64,000 nt of DNA from Uloborus plumipes (lineage: Eukaryota > Arthropoda > Arachnida > Araneae > Uloboridae), in the NCBI GenBank assembly GCA_038373865.1, contig JAXGGA010001144.1:103428-167427 (forward strand), read 5' to 3'. The notes under the pieces were generated by a model, which did no database searches, was not told where the DNA came from, and saw only the letters and a list, made by a program, of their open reading frames with translations. Both the position numbers and the translations under genes were made by a program. Shown here piece by piece: positions 25,364-37,080 of the stretch (its first letter is position 1; every line of letters starts with the position of its first letter).

Positions 25364-25494
25364 ATTCAAACTCATTTTCAAATGAAAAGGACGTGAAAAA
25401 CTATATTGAATATAGTGGCAGTGAGAAGCAAAGCAATGTAAGTGGAAGTTCTAAAGTTTCTAGAAAAACTGCGTTTAGAGATCAGAGATCCTTG
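25364..25494 (+). CDS. candidate internal exon (Ser-rich, unassigned)
   Basis: Between an acceptor (CTGTTCAG, 25356-25363) and a donor (TTG then GTAGGT) lies a 131-bp stretch open in one frame. It encodes about 43 polar, Ser-rich residues (such as IEYSGSEKQSNVSGSSKVSR), unlike the Phe/Lys/Ile-rich chance frames around it. The polypyrimidine tract is weak and no partner exon was found. Could be chance. Confidence 0.25.
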
Positions 25495-26469
25495 GTAGGT
25501 AGACTTCGTATTTGTCCTGATATTCCTGATTTCCCCGACAAAAACTATTTTGTCCTGATAATTTTAATTTCTTTTAAAGTCAGATTTCCAATAGGTTTTC
25601 AATTTGTCCCCGTGGAAGAGGGACCTAAACTCTTTTTAAAAGGTAGCGTTAATTTTATCTTTCAAAAAATAGAGTTATACTGTTAAATCGACGGTCTACT
25701 TACCTATCGTCCAGTTTTAGCCATTTAATCAGCTGAAAAAAATTTTAATATTAGAATTACTTTTGTTTCAGAAGAAGTTACTATGCAAAATGAGTTTCAG
25801 CCAATCAATTTCTCATTATATTTCAAATGAAATGTTAGTTGTTTCGAAGAGTACAAAATTGTTATTAAGGTGGAAAGGGGGGGGGGGGATCTGGGTTAAG
25901 GTCAGCTTCTAAATTTTTTAACTTTTGTTTTCATTTCGCTAAGCCATTTTTTGATTTCTTATCCTAGTTTTTAACTCTTCTTCCTGTTATTAAAAGAGAG
26001 ATAGAGAGAAAACTGTCGCTTTTAATGGGCTAAGTTGCCTGTAATAAATACAAAATCTTTCAAAAGCCCTAAAGAACCTATTTCCTGTTCGGTCACTCGC
26101 AACAAATGGCGCAAAATAATCGTCATCAATTTCCTCCGTAATCTCCAAGCAAAGAACTTTACGAGTTTTAGTACTCCGGAAGTTTTGAAAGTAAATCCTT
26201 TCTGATGCTGGTTACAATATTTGAGGTCATAAAATATGCTGTAGAGATTAAGAAAGAAAAACAGAAGGAGAGAGATTTTTAAACCAGTCAGCTCTAAAAC
26301 ATTATCAAATATTTCATCATAGATTGATTTTTACAAAGTGGGACTGTTGATTATTTCGTTGAAATTATAGTTGCTTTTTAAAAAATATTCCACTAAATTT
26401 TATTTCATCATGTAGAACCAAGATTTTTCATGTAGAAACAAGAAACCCAATTAGTTCCTGTCGTAACTC
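25495..26469. other. non-coding stretch
   Basis: Contains a G run at about 25876 and no recognisable gene or element boundary. Confidence 0.4.
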
Positions 26470-26904
26470 GCCATAGGCGGCTAATACACCAAAAAAGTGG
26501 GGGGTCAAATAAAAAGTGTGCGTGCAGGCGAGAGGCAGCACCTCTGAAGCCTTTTTTTTTTTTACAATTTAGTCATATTATTAGATTTTAATAACACTGA
26601 TGATTAAATGACCTATTTAAAAAAATGCGAAGTGGCCTTAAAAAATAAGACGGATGGCCGCCTTAGACATACGCTTTCCAATTCTAAGTTATATTCTTTT
26701 GAAATAGATAAAAAAAAAAATCAATTTTTGAGAGTTTGCAGTTTTTACTTTCGTAAAGTAAATCAATCCACTAAGTAAAAAAGAATTTCAATCGGTCATT
26801 AATGTTTTATTCTGAAAAATTGAGGGGACAAGGCCCTCTTCTGTTTGAAAGTGATGGGGTAGTCGCCCCCCCCCCCCTGAAACTTTGTACGAGCCGCCTA
26901 TGGC
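26470..26904. mobile_element. MITE of unassigned superfamily
   Basis: The ends GCCATAGGCGGCTAATACA and (complement) GCCATAGGCGGCTCGTACA are nearly identical inverted repeats. They are flanked by the direct repeat AACTC (26465-26469, 26905-26909). There are sub-terminal G runs and C runs. Non-coding. The 5-bp duplication length is read directly but the superfamily is uncertain. Confidence 0.65.
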
Positions 26905-27206
26905 AACTCGTGTTTGGGGAAAACATAATTTGAATTCAAAATGTTTAAATTTAAATTATTACATTCAAAAATCGAGAGCGCGAACTCGGTGGGGAAGCCA
27001 AAAGTTTTCTCGAGACACTAAGTTTCATGTTTATTTTCCACGTTTACCGGACCAAAACTTTTTGTTTTTGTGACTCAGAAAATATAGGAATCGAAGTTTA
27101 TTCATACATCATACAGAAATATTAAACGCAAACATTTACATTTATAAAGCAAAAAGCAGTGAGTAACCGCCCCTAAGCAAGGGCTAAGGCAGGGAATCAT
27201 TTCGAT

Positions 27207-27250
27207 CCATGGACTGCAGTTTCGGGCTTATTATGCCCTCATCAGCATGA
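27207..27250 (-). ncRNA. type I hammerhead ribozyme motif (minus strand)
   Basis: Read on the minus strand: stem I 5' strand UCAUG (27250-27246), CUGAUGA (27245-27239), stem II GGGC/GCCC (27238-27235 with 27227-27224) with a 7-nt loop, GAAA (27223-27220), then CUGCAGUC (27219-27212). Cleavage is predicted after the C at 27212, and stem I 3' strand CAUGG follows (27211-27207). All invariant core positions are present. Stem III (ACU/AGU) would leave only two loop bases, so the monomer should be weak and a dimeric form is likely, as known for animal repeat hammerheads. Confidence 0.75.
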
Positions 27251-27290
27251 AATACAAAAGTGAACGAGTTGGAGGCAATCACTTTCATAT

Positions 27291-27335
27291 TCCATGCTGA
27301 TGAGGGCATAATAAGCCCGAAACTGCAGTCCATGG
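27291..27335 (+). ncRNA. type I hammerhead ribozyme motif (plus strand)
   Basis: Stem I CCAUG (27292-27296) pairs with CAUGG (27331-27335). The core is CUGAUGA (27297-27303), stem II GGGC (27304-27307) with GCCC (27315-27318) around AUAAUAA, GAAA (27319-27322) and CUGCAGUC (27323-27330). Cleavage is predicted between 27330 and 27331. The order stem I, CUGAUGA, stem II, GAAA, stem III, NUH is type I. The ACUGCAGU stem III is self-complementary, favouring a dimer. Animal type I motifs of this form are known from Penelope-like elements, satellites and retrozymes; which host element this is cannot be told here. Confidence 0.8.
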
Positions 27336-27868
27336 ATCGAAATGAACGAATTGTCGGTGTATTGCATTTACATTTATGTTTTAAGAAACTTAAAGAAAGT
27401 CAAATAAATTAGTGTCAAACAAAATTTACCACACACACATAATGGAAGAATATATTTTAATTAAAGTAAAAAACATTTTGTAGATTTTTGCTTCGATGTA
27501 TTGAAGCAACATCCTTTTACGAAACTATCTATCATCTTATTTTCTTTCAAATTTTTCGGGAATTTCATGTAAAGGTATGGGAGTTTTCATGTCTTAAAAT
27601 TAATTTTTTCATTGAAAAAAAAAGTCATTTAAATGATTTGTTAAAATTTATTTCATTCGGTTCATTTAGTCGAGTAATTGGAGTAAAAAATTTATGTTTT
27701 CTAACATTTATCTGGCTGAATTATAGATGTGAGTGGTGTTTCGACCATCTTTTAGTGTGAAATCGGACTTGGATCAATACTGATTTGCTGATAGTGGTCA
27801 AATATGTATAACAGTTTTGTGCCAACAGGTAGAGTGGAAAGTTAAAAATGGAGAAATTGCGGATAAAA

Positions 27869-27899
27869 TCCCCTCCCCCCCCCTCCCTCCCTCCCTCCC
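27869..27899. repeat. C-rich (CCCT)n tract
   Basis: A run of CCCCTCCC and CCTC units, purine-free for about 30 bases; it could form non-B DNA but no role is implied. Confidence 0.6.
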
Positions 27900-29558
27900 A
27901 CTCGACTAAACTGTAAGTAATATATCCATTGTTAGGGTCAAAAAAAAAAAAAAAAAAAAGTTATTATTTTAGGCCAGTTCCATTTTAATAGAATCATTTG
28001 TTGTATAAAATACTCTTAAAGACTCCAAATGTGTAAGATATTTGTTTCATCCCATGAAGTAGTTGAAGAACATCGACTCTACTTCTATGTAATGCGATAA
28101 ACTTTTGAAACATTTCTAGAAAGAGTATTTAAATATTATTTTTTGTCTTAGCAAAAAAAAAGAAAAAGAAAAAATACTGGATGTATCTTGAGATATGCCC
28201 GTTAGGGTGGATCGGAAAAGAAAAACGAAATTTGGAATCTTAATTTAGAATTCCTGTCAAAAGCTGCGTATTTTTAAATATAAAACAGATGCATACTATT
28301 ATCGAGTTTGAGCAACTCTTTGAGGGGGACTCATTATCGACCAGGGCTTGAATTTCTCCAAAAATTGGAAAAAATGGTCAACTTTCTAATTTTCAAAATG
28401 AAACTACAAATGCTTAAAGTGTTTGTAATGTCATTCAAATGCTTTCCTTTAACACTCTTTTCATGTATCTTTGAAGTTATTTACATCTTTTTCAGTTTAT
28501 AGTTCTCAAGTTTCTCGAAATTAAACAAAAATTGACTTTTTTAAAGCTTTTTTGCACATTGCAGTATATTTTCTTTTCTTTTCCAGTTGTTATTTTTTGC
28601 AATAAATGTGCACGATGCAGCTTTTAGTTGGCAATGAAACCACTATATTTTATTACATTAACAGCCCAGAGCCTACCACAAAGATTTGGCTTCCTTTCGT
28701 GTTTCATTCTGTCCTTCTCATCCACCCAGTCACATCATTTACATAGTTACAATTACTGCATAATAATAAACAAGTTTCTGTTTTCTAACCAAGGTTTGAA
28801 GTTGGACTTATGGTTCAATTCCGGTGTTGATGATAAGAACATAACATTTTTTATGTATGAGTAAGTGACAAGTTTTATAATTTCAACAGCTGAAGCGTAA
28901 AGGAGAAAAATTTAATAACGTATTGGTAACGTTTCAACTGTTTTTTAAAAACTCAACTGTGACTTACTTACCAAAAGTATTTGAGGATATTGTCAGGGTA
29001 ATACAGCCAGGAAAATGTGACCCTGATCTCGTTGTCAAAAATCCAAGAAATTTCAGTCATTAGCGTTCTCTACTGTGTGCTAATGAAGTTGTAGAGATGA
29101 ATATTTTTTAAGTTGTACTAATAATGGGATGAAGATACTTGTAAATTATATCTTGAAAAAATATATATGCTTCAGTATAGTTAGAGAAAAAATATGAATA
29201 AATTTGAAAAGAAAGAAAACTTCAGTGAGACATAAAACCCCGTATTGGACTAGACCCGAAATGTCAAAAGTTGCGCTATATATAGTTCATTATTCTGATA
29301 GTCATCGAAAGCTCGTGGATTTTATGATAAAGAAATGCCTTCTTTACCAAATTTGAGAACTTGTTATTAGACATAGCAGAGGACGGTAGTCAAACTAGAA
29401 AGGAGTTGGGTTGCAGAAAGACATCTAAGGCAAAAGGTTACCCTTTAGGAAACACGTCTATAACTATGAGAGAACTTTTTCCACCAATAATAAGTTTTGA
29501 AACTTCGCGCTACGAGAGTTAATTGACTGGTCAACGTGTTCACTTTATTCCCCTTTAA

Positions 29559-30071
29559 CCCATTAATGCGTGACTTTTTTTCCAAAGATATTTTGTATAC
29601 GGGTTACAAACAGTGTTTAATGGACAGGAAAAATAATTAAAAAATATTATGTACAAAATATTTTTTTTATTAAGGAAAGAAAAATCGTCCCTTAAAAGTT
29701 ACGATAGACCCCAGAGGGTACATACTTGTTTTACTAAAAAAAAATTCTGCCTACGATATTAATATTTAAAAAGACATTTTATAAGAAGAAATAAAATCTG
29801 CAATTAACATAAACTGGGAAGCTGGGAATAACTTTGAAAACTTAGCATTTTCTCTTTAGATTGTGAACGATGTAATTTTTGATAAAGATCATATTAAAAC
29901 TGCTATAGAACACACTTTACAATGGTTATGTGCTGCAAAATCTGTTAATAACGAATTGAAACAATACCAAGGTACTAATTGAACACTATTATTTGGTTGA
30001 AATGTTCATTTTGGGGAAATTCGGACCCTTTTTTGGACCGTCCCTAAAAAGGGACGCTAGGCATTAACGGG
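29559..30071. mobile_element. piggyBac-type MITE, copy 1
   Basis: TTAA stands on both sides (29555-29558, 30072-30075). The ends CCCATTAATGCGTG and (complement) CCCGTTAATGCCTAG are inverted. A second copy lies inverted at 60914-61428 with extensive internal similarity (for example CCAAAGATATTTTGTATAC). 513 bp, non-coding. It sits at the centre of the palindromic hAT-like element. Confidence 0.85.
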
Positions 30072-30357
30072 TTAATGATGTCAGATTAATTATCTCTAAT
30101 AGCTCGAATTTTCAAAACTTATTATTGGTGGAAAAAGTTCTCTTGTAGTTACAAAAGTGTTTTCCTGATGAATAAATCATTTGCCTAGTATGCCCTTCTG
30201 TAATCCAATTCCTTTATATTTTGACTGTCGTCCACTGCCATGCTCAATAATAAGTTCTCAAAATTGGCAAAGGCATTTCTATCACCGGATCCACAAGCTT
30301 TAAGAGATTATCAGACAAATGAATTGCAGATTATATCTCTTTCAGTGGGGGTCTACG

Positions 30358-30529
30358 CTGGAAAAAAACAAACTATTGTTTTTACTGTGTAATACTGAAA
30401 GCCGAGGTTTCAATTTAAAACTGTAAAATGCACAGTAATAAACTAAAATTTCTAGTTTTACAGTTTATTACTATGCATTTTAGTTGAAAACTGAAACCTC
30501 TGCTGCCAGTATTATACTGTAAAAACACT
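30358..30529. mobile_element. CACTG-family MITE copy
   Basis: Contains the family's signature: TTTTTACAGT/GTAATACTG near both ends, CAGAGGTTTCAGTTT and AACTGTAAAATG motifs around a central TAGTTTACAGTTTATTAC palindrome. The left end (CTGGAAAAAAAC) is diverged from the CACTGTAAAAAA end seen at 59877. Confidence 0.55.
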
Positions 30530-31472
30530 TCACTTTCTTTTTCTCTTTCAAGTTTTATTTTCTCGAAACACACTGAAGCATAATTTTAAAAATTATTACT
30601 TACCTGTATCTTCAACTCTTTCGTAGCTCAGCTTAAAAATATATACATCTGTACAACCCCATTAGCACACATTAAAGAACGCTAATGACTGAAAGGTCTA
30701 GATCATGGTCATGGTCACATTTTCCTATTCGTATTATCCGATTGACAATATCCATCAAAAACTTTTGCGTGTTTTTCAAGTCGGTTTCTAAACTTCGATA
30801 TCTTCCTATCGAGTTCTTGCAAAGTTAATAACAGTTGATTTTACAATAATATTAATTAACAATAAATATCAATAAATAAGTGAAGTTAAATAAACAATAA
30901 ATTAAATTAAATTAAAAAAAATGGAAATAAATTAATAATAAAATAAAGGTTGAAACATTATCAATTATTCGTTAAATATTCCTCTATCACACTTAAGCTG
31001 TCAAAAGCGCTCTAAAACTGGTCACTGAGTCAATAGAACTACCTTGCGCACATTTTTGCAAAAAAAAAAAAAAAAAAAAAGAGAACTGGACGATAAAAGA
31101 AAAAATATTACAATGTGCAAAAAAGCTTTAAAAAGTCAAATTTTAGTTAATTTTAGCGAAATTTTACTGATTATGTGCGAAATAAAAACTGTTAAGAAGA
31201 AGAATGATTTTAAAGATAATATGTGAAAAAAGGTTTAAAAGGAGCTAATAGAATGGTATCAGAACAAAAATTTTAGACTTTTGTATTTTCATAATTTTTT
31301 TTGAAAATTAACCATTTTTTTTATATTTTGGGTGAAATTTTAACCTTATTAGCACTCTCAAGGAGTTGCTCGAAATTGGTAATATTTTACATATGCATTG
31401 CAATTACAAATACACAGCTTTTGGCGGTATTCCAAATTAAGATTCCAAATTTCGTTTTTTCCGATCCCCCTA

Positions 31473-32339
31473 ATGTCCATTATTGTGAAAAAATAGCATG
31501 AAATTATTGTTCCCGGCAATCTTCAAAATTTAATTAAATTATATAGAAGTAGAGTTCATGTTCGTCATGAAGTTTTAAAATGAAACAATTATATAACATA
31601 GTTGGAGTCTTTGTAGAGGGTTTTGGGAAAAATTGATGCTTCCGAACATCAGTTACTGTATAGAATTTCGCTATAGTCGAAAAATTTCTGAGTTAACATT
31701 TTACTTGCTTAGGAAGATGGGACAATTTTCAATACTTGAAATTTTAAAATACTAATCATTTTTTCTCAAGATAAACGCATGTTTATAAAATAAAGAGAAA
31801 ATAAAATGTAAATAATACTAAAACAATATATATAAAGAGAGAGAAATAGATAATTTAAATTCTCTATAATTGTACGACAATGTCACATAATGCAATCTAA
31901 ATGAGTATCGTCATCAACGCCACCCCCCCCCCCCGAAAGATTACTTCGTCCATTACAAGGTTTAAAAATAAAAGTTTGAGAAACTATTTAGAAAGATGCA
32001 AATAGCCGAAAAATTTCTGATGTGCACCTTTCTTACTTAGGAGTACGAAACGCTTTTCAATACATAAATTTTGAACTTACGGAATTACTGATTTCTTACA
32101 AGTCAAGTGTATATTTTCAAAATAAAGCCAAAAAAAATGAATGTAGGACTAAACAATATATAATATAAATAGAGAGAGAAAGGGTGTAATTAAACTTCTT
32201 CATAGTTGCATAAAAACATCACCCAAGCTCAAATGCCTGAGTAGCGTTAAGAAAGTGCACCCCCCCCCTTTTACTGCTAGGGTCCAAAAAAAGGGCTGAG
32301 ATACTATTTGGAAAAGGGGCCTAAACTGCCAAAAATGAA
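31473..32339. other. non-coding stretch
   Basis: Two loosely similar segments (about 31620-31930 and 31980-32240, both with CGAAAAATTTCTGA and TATATA-AGAGAGAGAAA motifs) suggest a diverged tandem duplication; a third related stretch follows the repeat at 32340, near 32850-33030. No gene was seen. Confidence 0.4.
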
Positions 32340-32840
32340 CTGGTACTGGTAACAGAGGTTCCAGTATTATACAGTAAAAACAACAGTTTATGTTTTGCAG
32401 TGTATAGCAGAAAAACTTCTGAGCTAGCTGTTTCAAGCTTAGGTACACATAAAAAAATGAGCTATTGTTTTCACAGTATAATACTGGTGGCCGAGGTTCC
32501 AATTTAAAAGTGTAAAAAAGTAATAAGCTGTAAAATTAGCAAGTTTAGTTTCTAACTGTAAAGTTAGCAATTTTAGTTTCTTACTGTAAAGTTAGCAATT
32601 TTACAGTTTTTTGCCTTGATATTTAGCTGTATTATACCGTAAAGAAAATAGTATAATACTGGCAGCAGAGGTTCCAGTTTAAACTAAAATGCACGGTAAA
32701 AATTGTAAAATTAGCAATTTTACAGTTTTTTTCTATAAAATTAGCAATTTTCAGTTCATTTTTGTAAAATTAGCAGTTTTTACAGTTTATTACCAAAAAA
32801 TTAACTGTAGTATACTCTAAAAACAACATTCATTTTTAAC
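32340..32840. repeat. CACTG-family element with amplified TGTAAAATTAGCA units
   Basis: Same family as 30358 and 59877. It has TTTTTACAGTATAATACTG-type ends and GGTTCCAGTTT blocks, plus an interior in which CTGTAAAATTAGCAATTTT is repeated at least five times, some inverted. It is either two adjacent copies or an expanded one; exact ends are not fixed. Confidence 0.5.
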
Positions 32841-35003
32841 AGCGTGTACGAAACACTCTTCAATACATAATATTTGAACATGCTGAAAATTTTTGTTCCA
32901 AGTCAAAAGTATATTTATACTGTAAAGCGAATGAAAAATGCAAATATGACTAAAACAAAAATAAATATATAGAGAGAAAGTTAGGGGAGAAAGAAAGAGG
33001 ATTTATAAATTCTCCCTAGTTGTATAAAAATGTGACCTACCCCAATTTGCCTGAGTACCGTCATCGTATAAGTCCCGCAGCACCTGTAACGCGAGCGCGA
33101 ATGATTTTCTTACTCAATCGGGCTGTGCTCTTTTATAGATTACGGGAAAAAAGAAAGCAGGCGGGGGTGTTTTCGAACTTTCCCTTTTGTTTGGAACTCG
33201 TTTTTTTTTCTTTTCTCCGGACTTCAGGCATCGATAGCCACCAATGACGAACGATGATTTGCGTTCCGATTTGGAGGGATCGTTCTTTTTAGCGTAATTG
33301 TTGAGCGAGGATTGTTGGAAGAATGGGAGGAGGCAAAAGGATAACTGGCAGAGTTAAATTGGAGAAAATTAGAATGTACTCAATCACTCGAGTACTAGAA
33401 AAATAGTGTTATGAATAAAATAGCAGCGCTTTGCTTTTGAATAAAAATTAATATATTGATTTGATCGTGACGGGGATGCATTTGTTTTCGGATATTTTTT
33501 TCTGGTTCCCTTCCCGTAATTTTTCTGCCCGAAGATGGGATGTGTAACTTCGTTACAAATGTAAGCAAAAAAAAAAAAAAAAAACCTTTTTGACATAGAA
33601 AATATTTCAATTATAGTTGAATTCAATTCTTTGGACAAGTATTACTATTGAAAACTGATTGTAATTTTAAAAACGGTTTAAAATCAAACGGATTAAGTAA
33701 TGTAGAGGAAGATTATTAACATCCTCTCCATAGCGTGTTCTCAAAAATGCAAGAAACTGCCAATTGAACTGGTGTTAAAATCTATGTTGTATTAAGTAGC
33801 GTTTGACATTAAATTAATACAAGTGTTTAATGAAAAAAGCACGATGTAGATAATGTTGAAAGAGCATTAAAAAAAGATTTCAATATCACGCTTTTGTACC
33901 TTCAAATTTAGTGAGCGGAAATGTGTTAAAATGCAAATACTAGGTGTTGAAATGTATAGATTACCCTTTTCCTTTTTTATAGTTTTTTTATTCTTAATTT
34001 TTGGTAACACCGAGCAGATATTTTTTTTCCCAAAACATTGTTCATTTTTACCGATCTAATGATTTCTTTGGGAGTTGTCTTAAATGTGGTCCGATCAAAA
34101 ATCAATCAAAATCTTCACACACACACACACACAAAGATGGGATCATGTGCAGAAAAATCAAGTATCCCTCCTCTCTACTTAAAAAAATCACTAAAATTCT
34201 GTTTGTGTACTTCACTACCTCCCAGTCACGTTTAACTTACTTCTGAATCAAATGTTGAGCAAAAAATATAAATAAATAAATAAATAAATAAAAATAAAAA
34301 TAATGAACAAAAATGATTAGTTGAAGCAAATAAATAAATAACGAGCTTGAGTACGTCTTTTGAATCCCTCTTTGATCCGACATTTTGGCGGAAGCTCACA
34401 GAGGAACTTGGGGGACTTTTTGGGACTTCTGCAAGCTATGAGGAACTAATTCTGAAAATATTTCTTAGTTATAAATTTGTGGGGCCAAAAATCCGAAATT
34501 TACTGGGATTAAAACAAACCTTGTTTTCTTATCGGGCTCGTTAACTCTTTCAGTTTTGCTTAAATTTCATTTTTCTCGTTGTTGGGATAAAAAAACGTGA
34601 AATTCATCCAGTATGTAGCTACTGATTCTATTGACTACTTTATTTTGTTTATTCCGTTATGGCAGCTAATCGTTTCTAAAATTTAGCTTTCTAGAAACTT
34701 CTTCAATGTTTTACCTTTTTTTAAGCAAAGTAACTTGGGTCCTGTGAACAGATAAAAGAAAGAACATATTGCTAATACCAAAAGTAGAGAGTGTGAATTT
34801 TAAAATTGGGGCTCTAGAGAGAAAGAAAGCTTATTACTGAGCATTTTTTCTTAAAGCCTCCCCCCTCATTTGCCCAATAATTAATTGACTTTTCAGGGTT
34901 TTCCCAAGGCTCCAATAGGAATTAAATCTTTTAACAAAAGACAGAGAAAGAGAGAGAACGGATGTTGAGCTTTTAAAAACTGCATCACAACTGCAAAACT
35001 GCA
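32841..35003. other. non-coding stretch with simple repeats
   Basis: Holds a somewhat GC-richer patch at 33040-33300, a poly(A) run near 33568, a (CA)n run at 34117-34133 and (AAAT)n at about 34270-34300. Short open frames overlap in several phases and look like chance. Confidence 0.45.
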
Positions 35004-35011
35004 GTTTAAGA

Positions 35012-35675
35012 CAGGGCCGTAACCAGATTTTTGTTTCGGGAGGGTTTTAGGAAGCAAATTTCTCGAGAAATATGTATGATAAATCAAATTTAATTTCAAA
35101 TTCTATATTCTATTGCTTTTTGTTACAATAGATGCTTTAAAAGCATAAACATGAAAATGTAAAAAAGTGACGTATCTTTTTAATAAATGAAAAAAGATGC
35201 AAATACTATATAACCAAAAATTAAGTTATGCAGTGTTAAATATTCGATGACTTTTAATCACACAAAGAGATAGATGCGTTTGTCCATTTCCGCATGTTTG
35301 AAGTAATACTTCTGACGTTTCTATTTTATGACACTTATAGTTTGGCACTTTCAAATTTAAAGAATTTTGGTGTAAGTGGTATTCAAAATTCGAAGGAAAA
35401 AGGTGTATTGCTCTGTAAGAAACGATGCTTGCAATAAATGCAATAAAAATAAATAATGCACATAAAACACTTAATTTTTACAATAATTCAACAATTATAA
35501 TTTTGTTTTTCAAATGAAATTAAATAGTTATTGAAAAATAAATAAGAAAATTAAGAAAACAAAATTCATAATTTTTTCAGCGAAAACAAAAGTATATGAA
35601 TATTTTTTGGAATCGTTTGGAAAAATTTCGGAGGGGGTTTGAACTCGAAAAATTCACCCCTTAAGTACGGCCCTG
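35012..35675. mobile_element. non-autonomous hAT element
   Basis: The ends CAGGGCCGTAAC and (complement) CAGGGCCGTACTT are inverted and flanked by a perfect 8-bp duplication, GTTTAAGA (35004-35011, 35676-35683). 664 bp, AT-rich and non-coding inside. Confidence 0.85.
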
Positions 35676-36013
35676 GTTTAAGACATTTACTCTACTAAAA
35701 CGGAACATATACTTTTGTATTCTTCTCAAAAAAAAAAAAAAAAAGTAATCACTGTAGACCTTTACGTTATCACTTGATTCTTTCATAAAAAACATTTTCT
35801 TCAAGGCATGGATTAGTTGTATACGAACTTCACCTTATCTTGGATGAAAATTGTATAAAACTGACAATTTTTTTTAACATTATGCCAAAAGATTCAGTTA
35901 GGGTTCCGCATTAGATGAAAGGATAGGATGAAAGTGAAAGCTGATTCCCGTTACAGTAAGTACTAAAATAAACGTTTTTACTTTGTAACTCATCATGGGC
36001 TAATGCTGTAGAG

Positions 36014-36337
36014 CAGTGGTACCCAACCAACAGCCCGCGAAACTGATCCATGTGGTACGTTGCTTTGTTCAATGTTACAAACTGAAATGCACGAGAAGTG
36101 AAAATGTCAAAAATTTGGATCCATTTATCAGAAAAAAGTTTGTGAAAAACAGACATAAAATAAAATAAGCATTAAATCATGATAACAGCAGTCATTATTG
36201 GTTTGTCATTTTCTTTTTTGTTCCATGTTATTTTGTGAAGAATAAGTTGTTTTGAGGTTTTATATGTGCTCTGTCCGTAAGAATTATTTTAATGTGAGGG
36301 CCGCATCCTCGTTCAAGATAAAAGTTGAGCACTACTG
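36014..36337. mobile_element. hAT (Charlie-like) MITE, decayed
   Basis: The left end CAGTGGTACCCAACC and right end (complement CAGTAGTGCTCAAC) resemble hAT/Charlie termini (CAGTGGTTCCCAACC type). Flanks CTGTAGAG and CATAGAAG are only partly alike, so the duplication has decayed. A solitary GCGGGTCAGATGTGGCC stretch at about 62378 looks like an interior fragment of a related element. Confidence 0.55.
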
Positions 36338-37078
36338 CATAGAAGTTCATCGAAAGATCATTTTTTTTCGCTGTTCAAAATTCAGAAACATTTTCCTCTT
36401 GGATCAAGACACGACTGTTAAATATAACACCATTGCACCATTTTTCAATATAGAAAAATAAATAATCCTTGTAAAATTTTGGTGTTTTGTGGGAAGTTAG
36501 TTTGAGAGAGATAAACTGAAGTGTTTACTATAATTTTGGATCTAATGTGTCTCTTTCTGCTGAATAATGAACCGAGGGAGGTAGGGGGTGGGGAGTCACT
36601 GTATTTAACATACATTCAATGGCGAACTGTTTTTTGTAATGCATTCAGGAGAAAAAAATCACTTCTGACAATAATTTCGTAATTATTTTTATATTTCACG
36701 CACCACGAACGAGACAAACTAGTAAAATAGCTTGCGAAAAAATTTGAGCAATTGAACTTCATTTTGAAAGTTTCTTGTGGCACATTTTAAAAAATCTTTA
36801 AGCCACACTATTGCATTAAGTCGTTTCCAACTGCTTGTTATTTCAAAAACTAAAACCTCTGATACTTTTTTTCTTTTCAATGAATGAGAAATTGGTTAGT
36901 TCAATTGAACGACAGGATACTTTTAAACATATTTCCGTTATTAGAGTAAGACCTAGTATCACATCCTACAAATTTGAATGGTAATAAAAGTAAATAAGTT
37001 TGAAATTAAAATTAAAGAGGCTCTAATGGAACACACAACGCCATAGTGATGGTATTATCACCATCAGCAAAATTTAAA
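36338..37078. other. non-coding stretch
   Basis: No gene or element boundary recognised. Confidence 0.4.
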
Positions 37079-37080
37079 TA

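Larger units (their letters stand above)
27196..27348. repeat. inverted repeat carrying two hammerhead motifs
   Basis: Two arms (about 27196-27264 and 27277-27348) are inverse copies with a few differences, separated by a short spacer. Each arm includes the whole hammerhead core described in the two RNA entries. ATTTACATTTAT is found just outside both ends in the same orientation (about 27134 and 27364), possibly a decayed duplication or chance. Confidence 0.85.
28203..31472. mobile_element. large palindromic hAT-like element with nested insertions
   Basis: The termini TAGGGTGGATCGGAAAA and (complement) TAGGGGGATCGGAAAA are flanked by ATGCCCGT and ATGTCCAT (6 of 8 identical), a decayed 8-bp duplication. 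The arms pair over most of their length: 28203-28500 with 31230-31472, 28960-29130 with 30600-30780, and 29280-29530 with 30095-30330. The centre holds a piggyBac element (29559-30071) and the right arm a CACTG-family copy (30358-30529). Arm divergence is clear, so it is old. No intact transposase was seen. Confidence 0.65.

Noticed and set aside
28794..28860. Possible 67-bp exon with an AG acceptor and GTAAGT donor (peptide LKLDLWFNSGVDDKNITF)
   Set aside because: It lies inside the palindromic hAT-like element, no phase-compatible neighbour was found, and 22 codons are too few to support coding.
34001..34246. Two overlapping open frames at the (CA)n tract
   Set aside because: Both read through the microsatellite and differ only in phase; chance frames.
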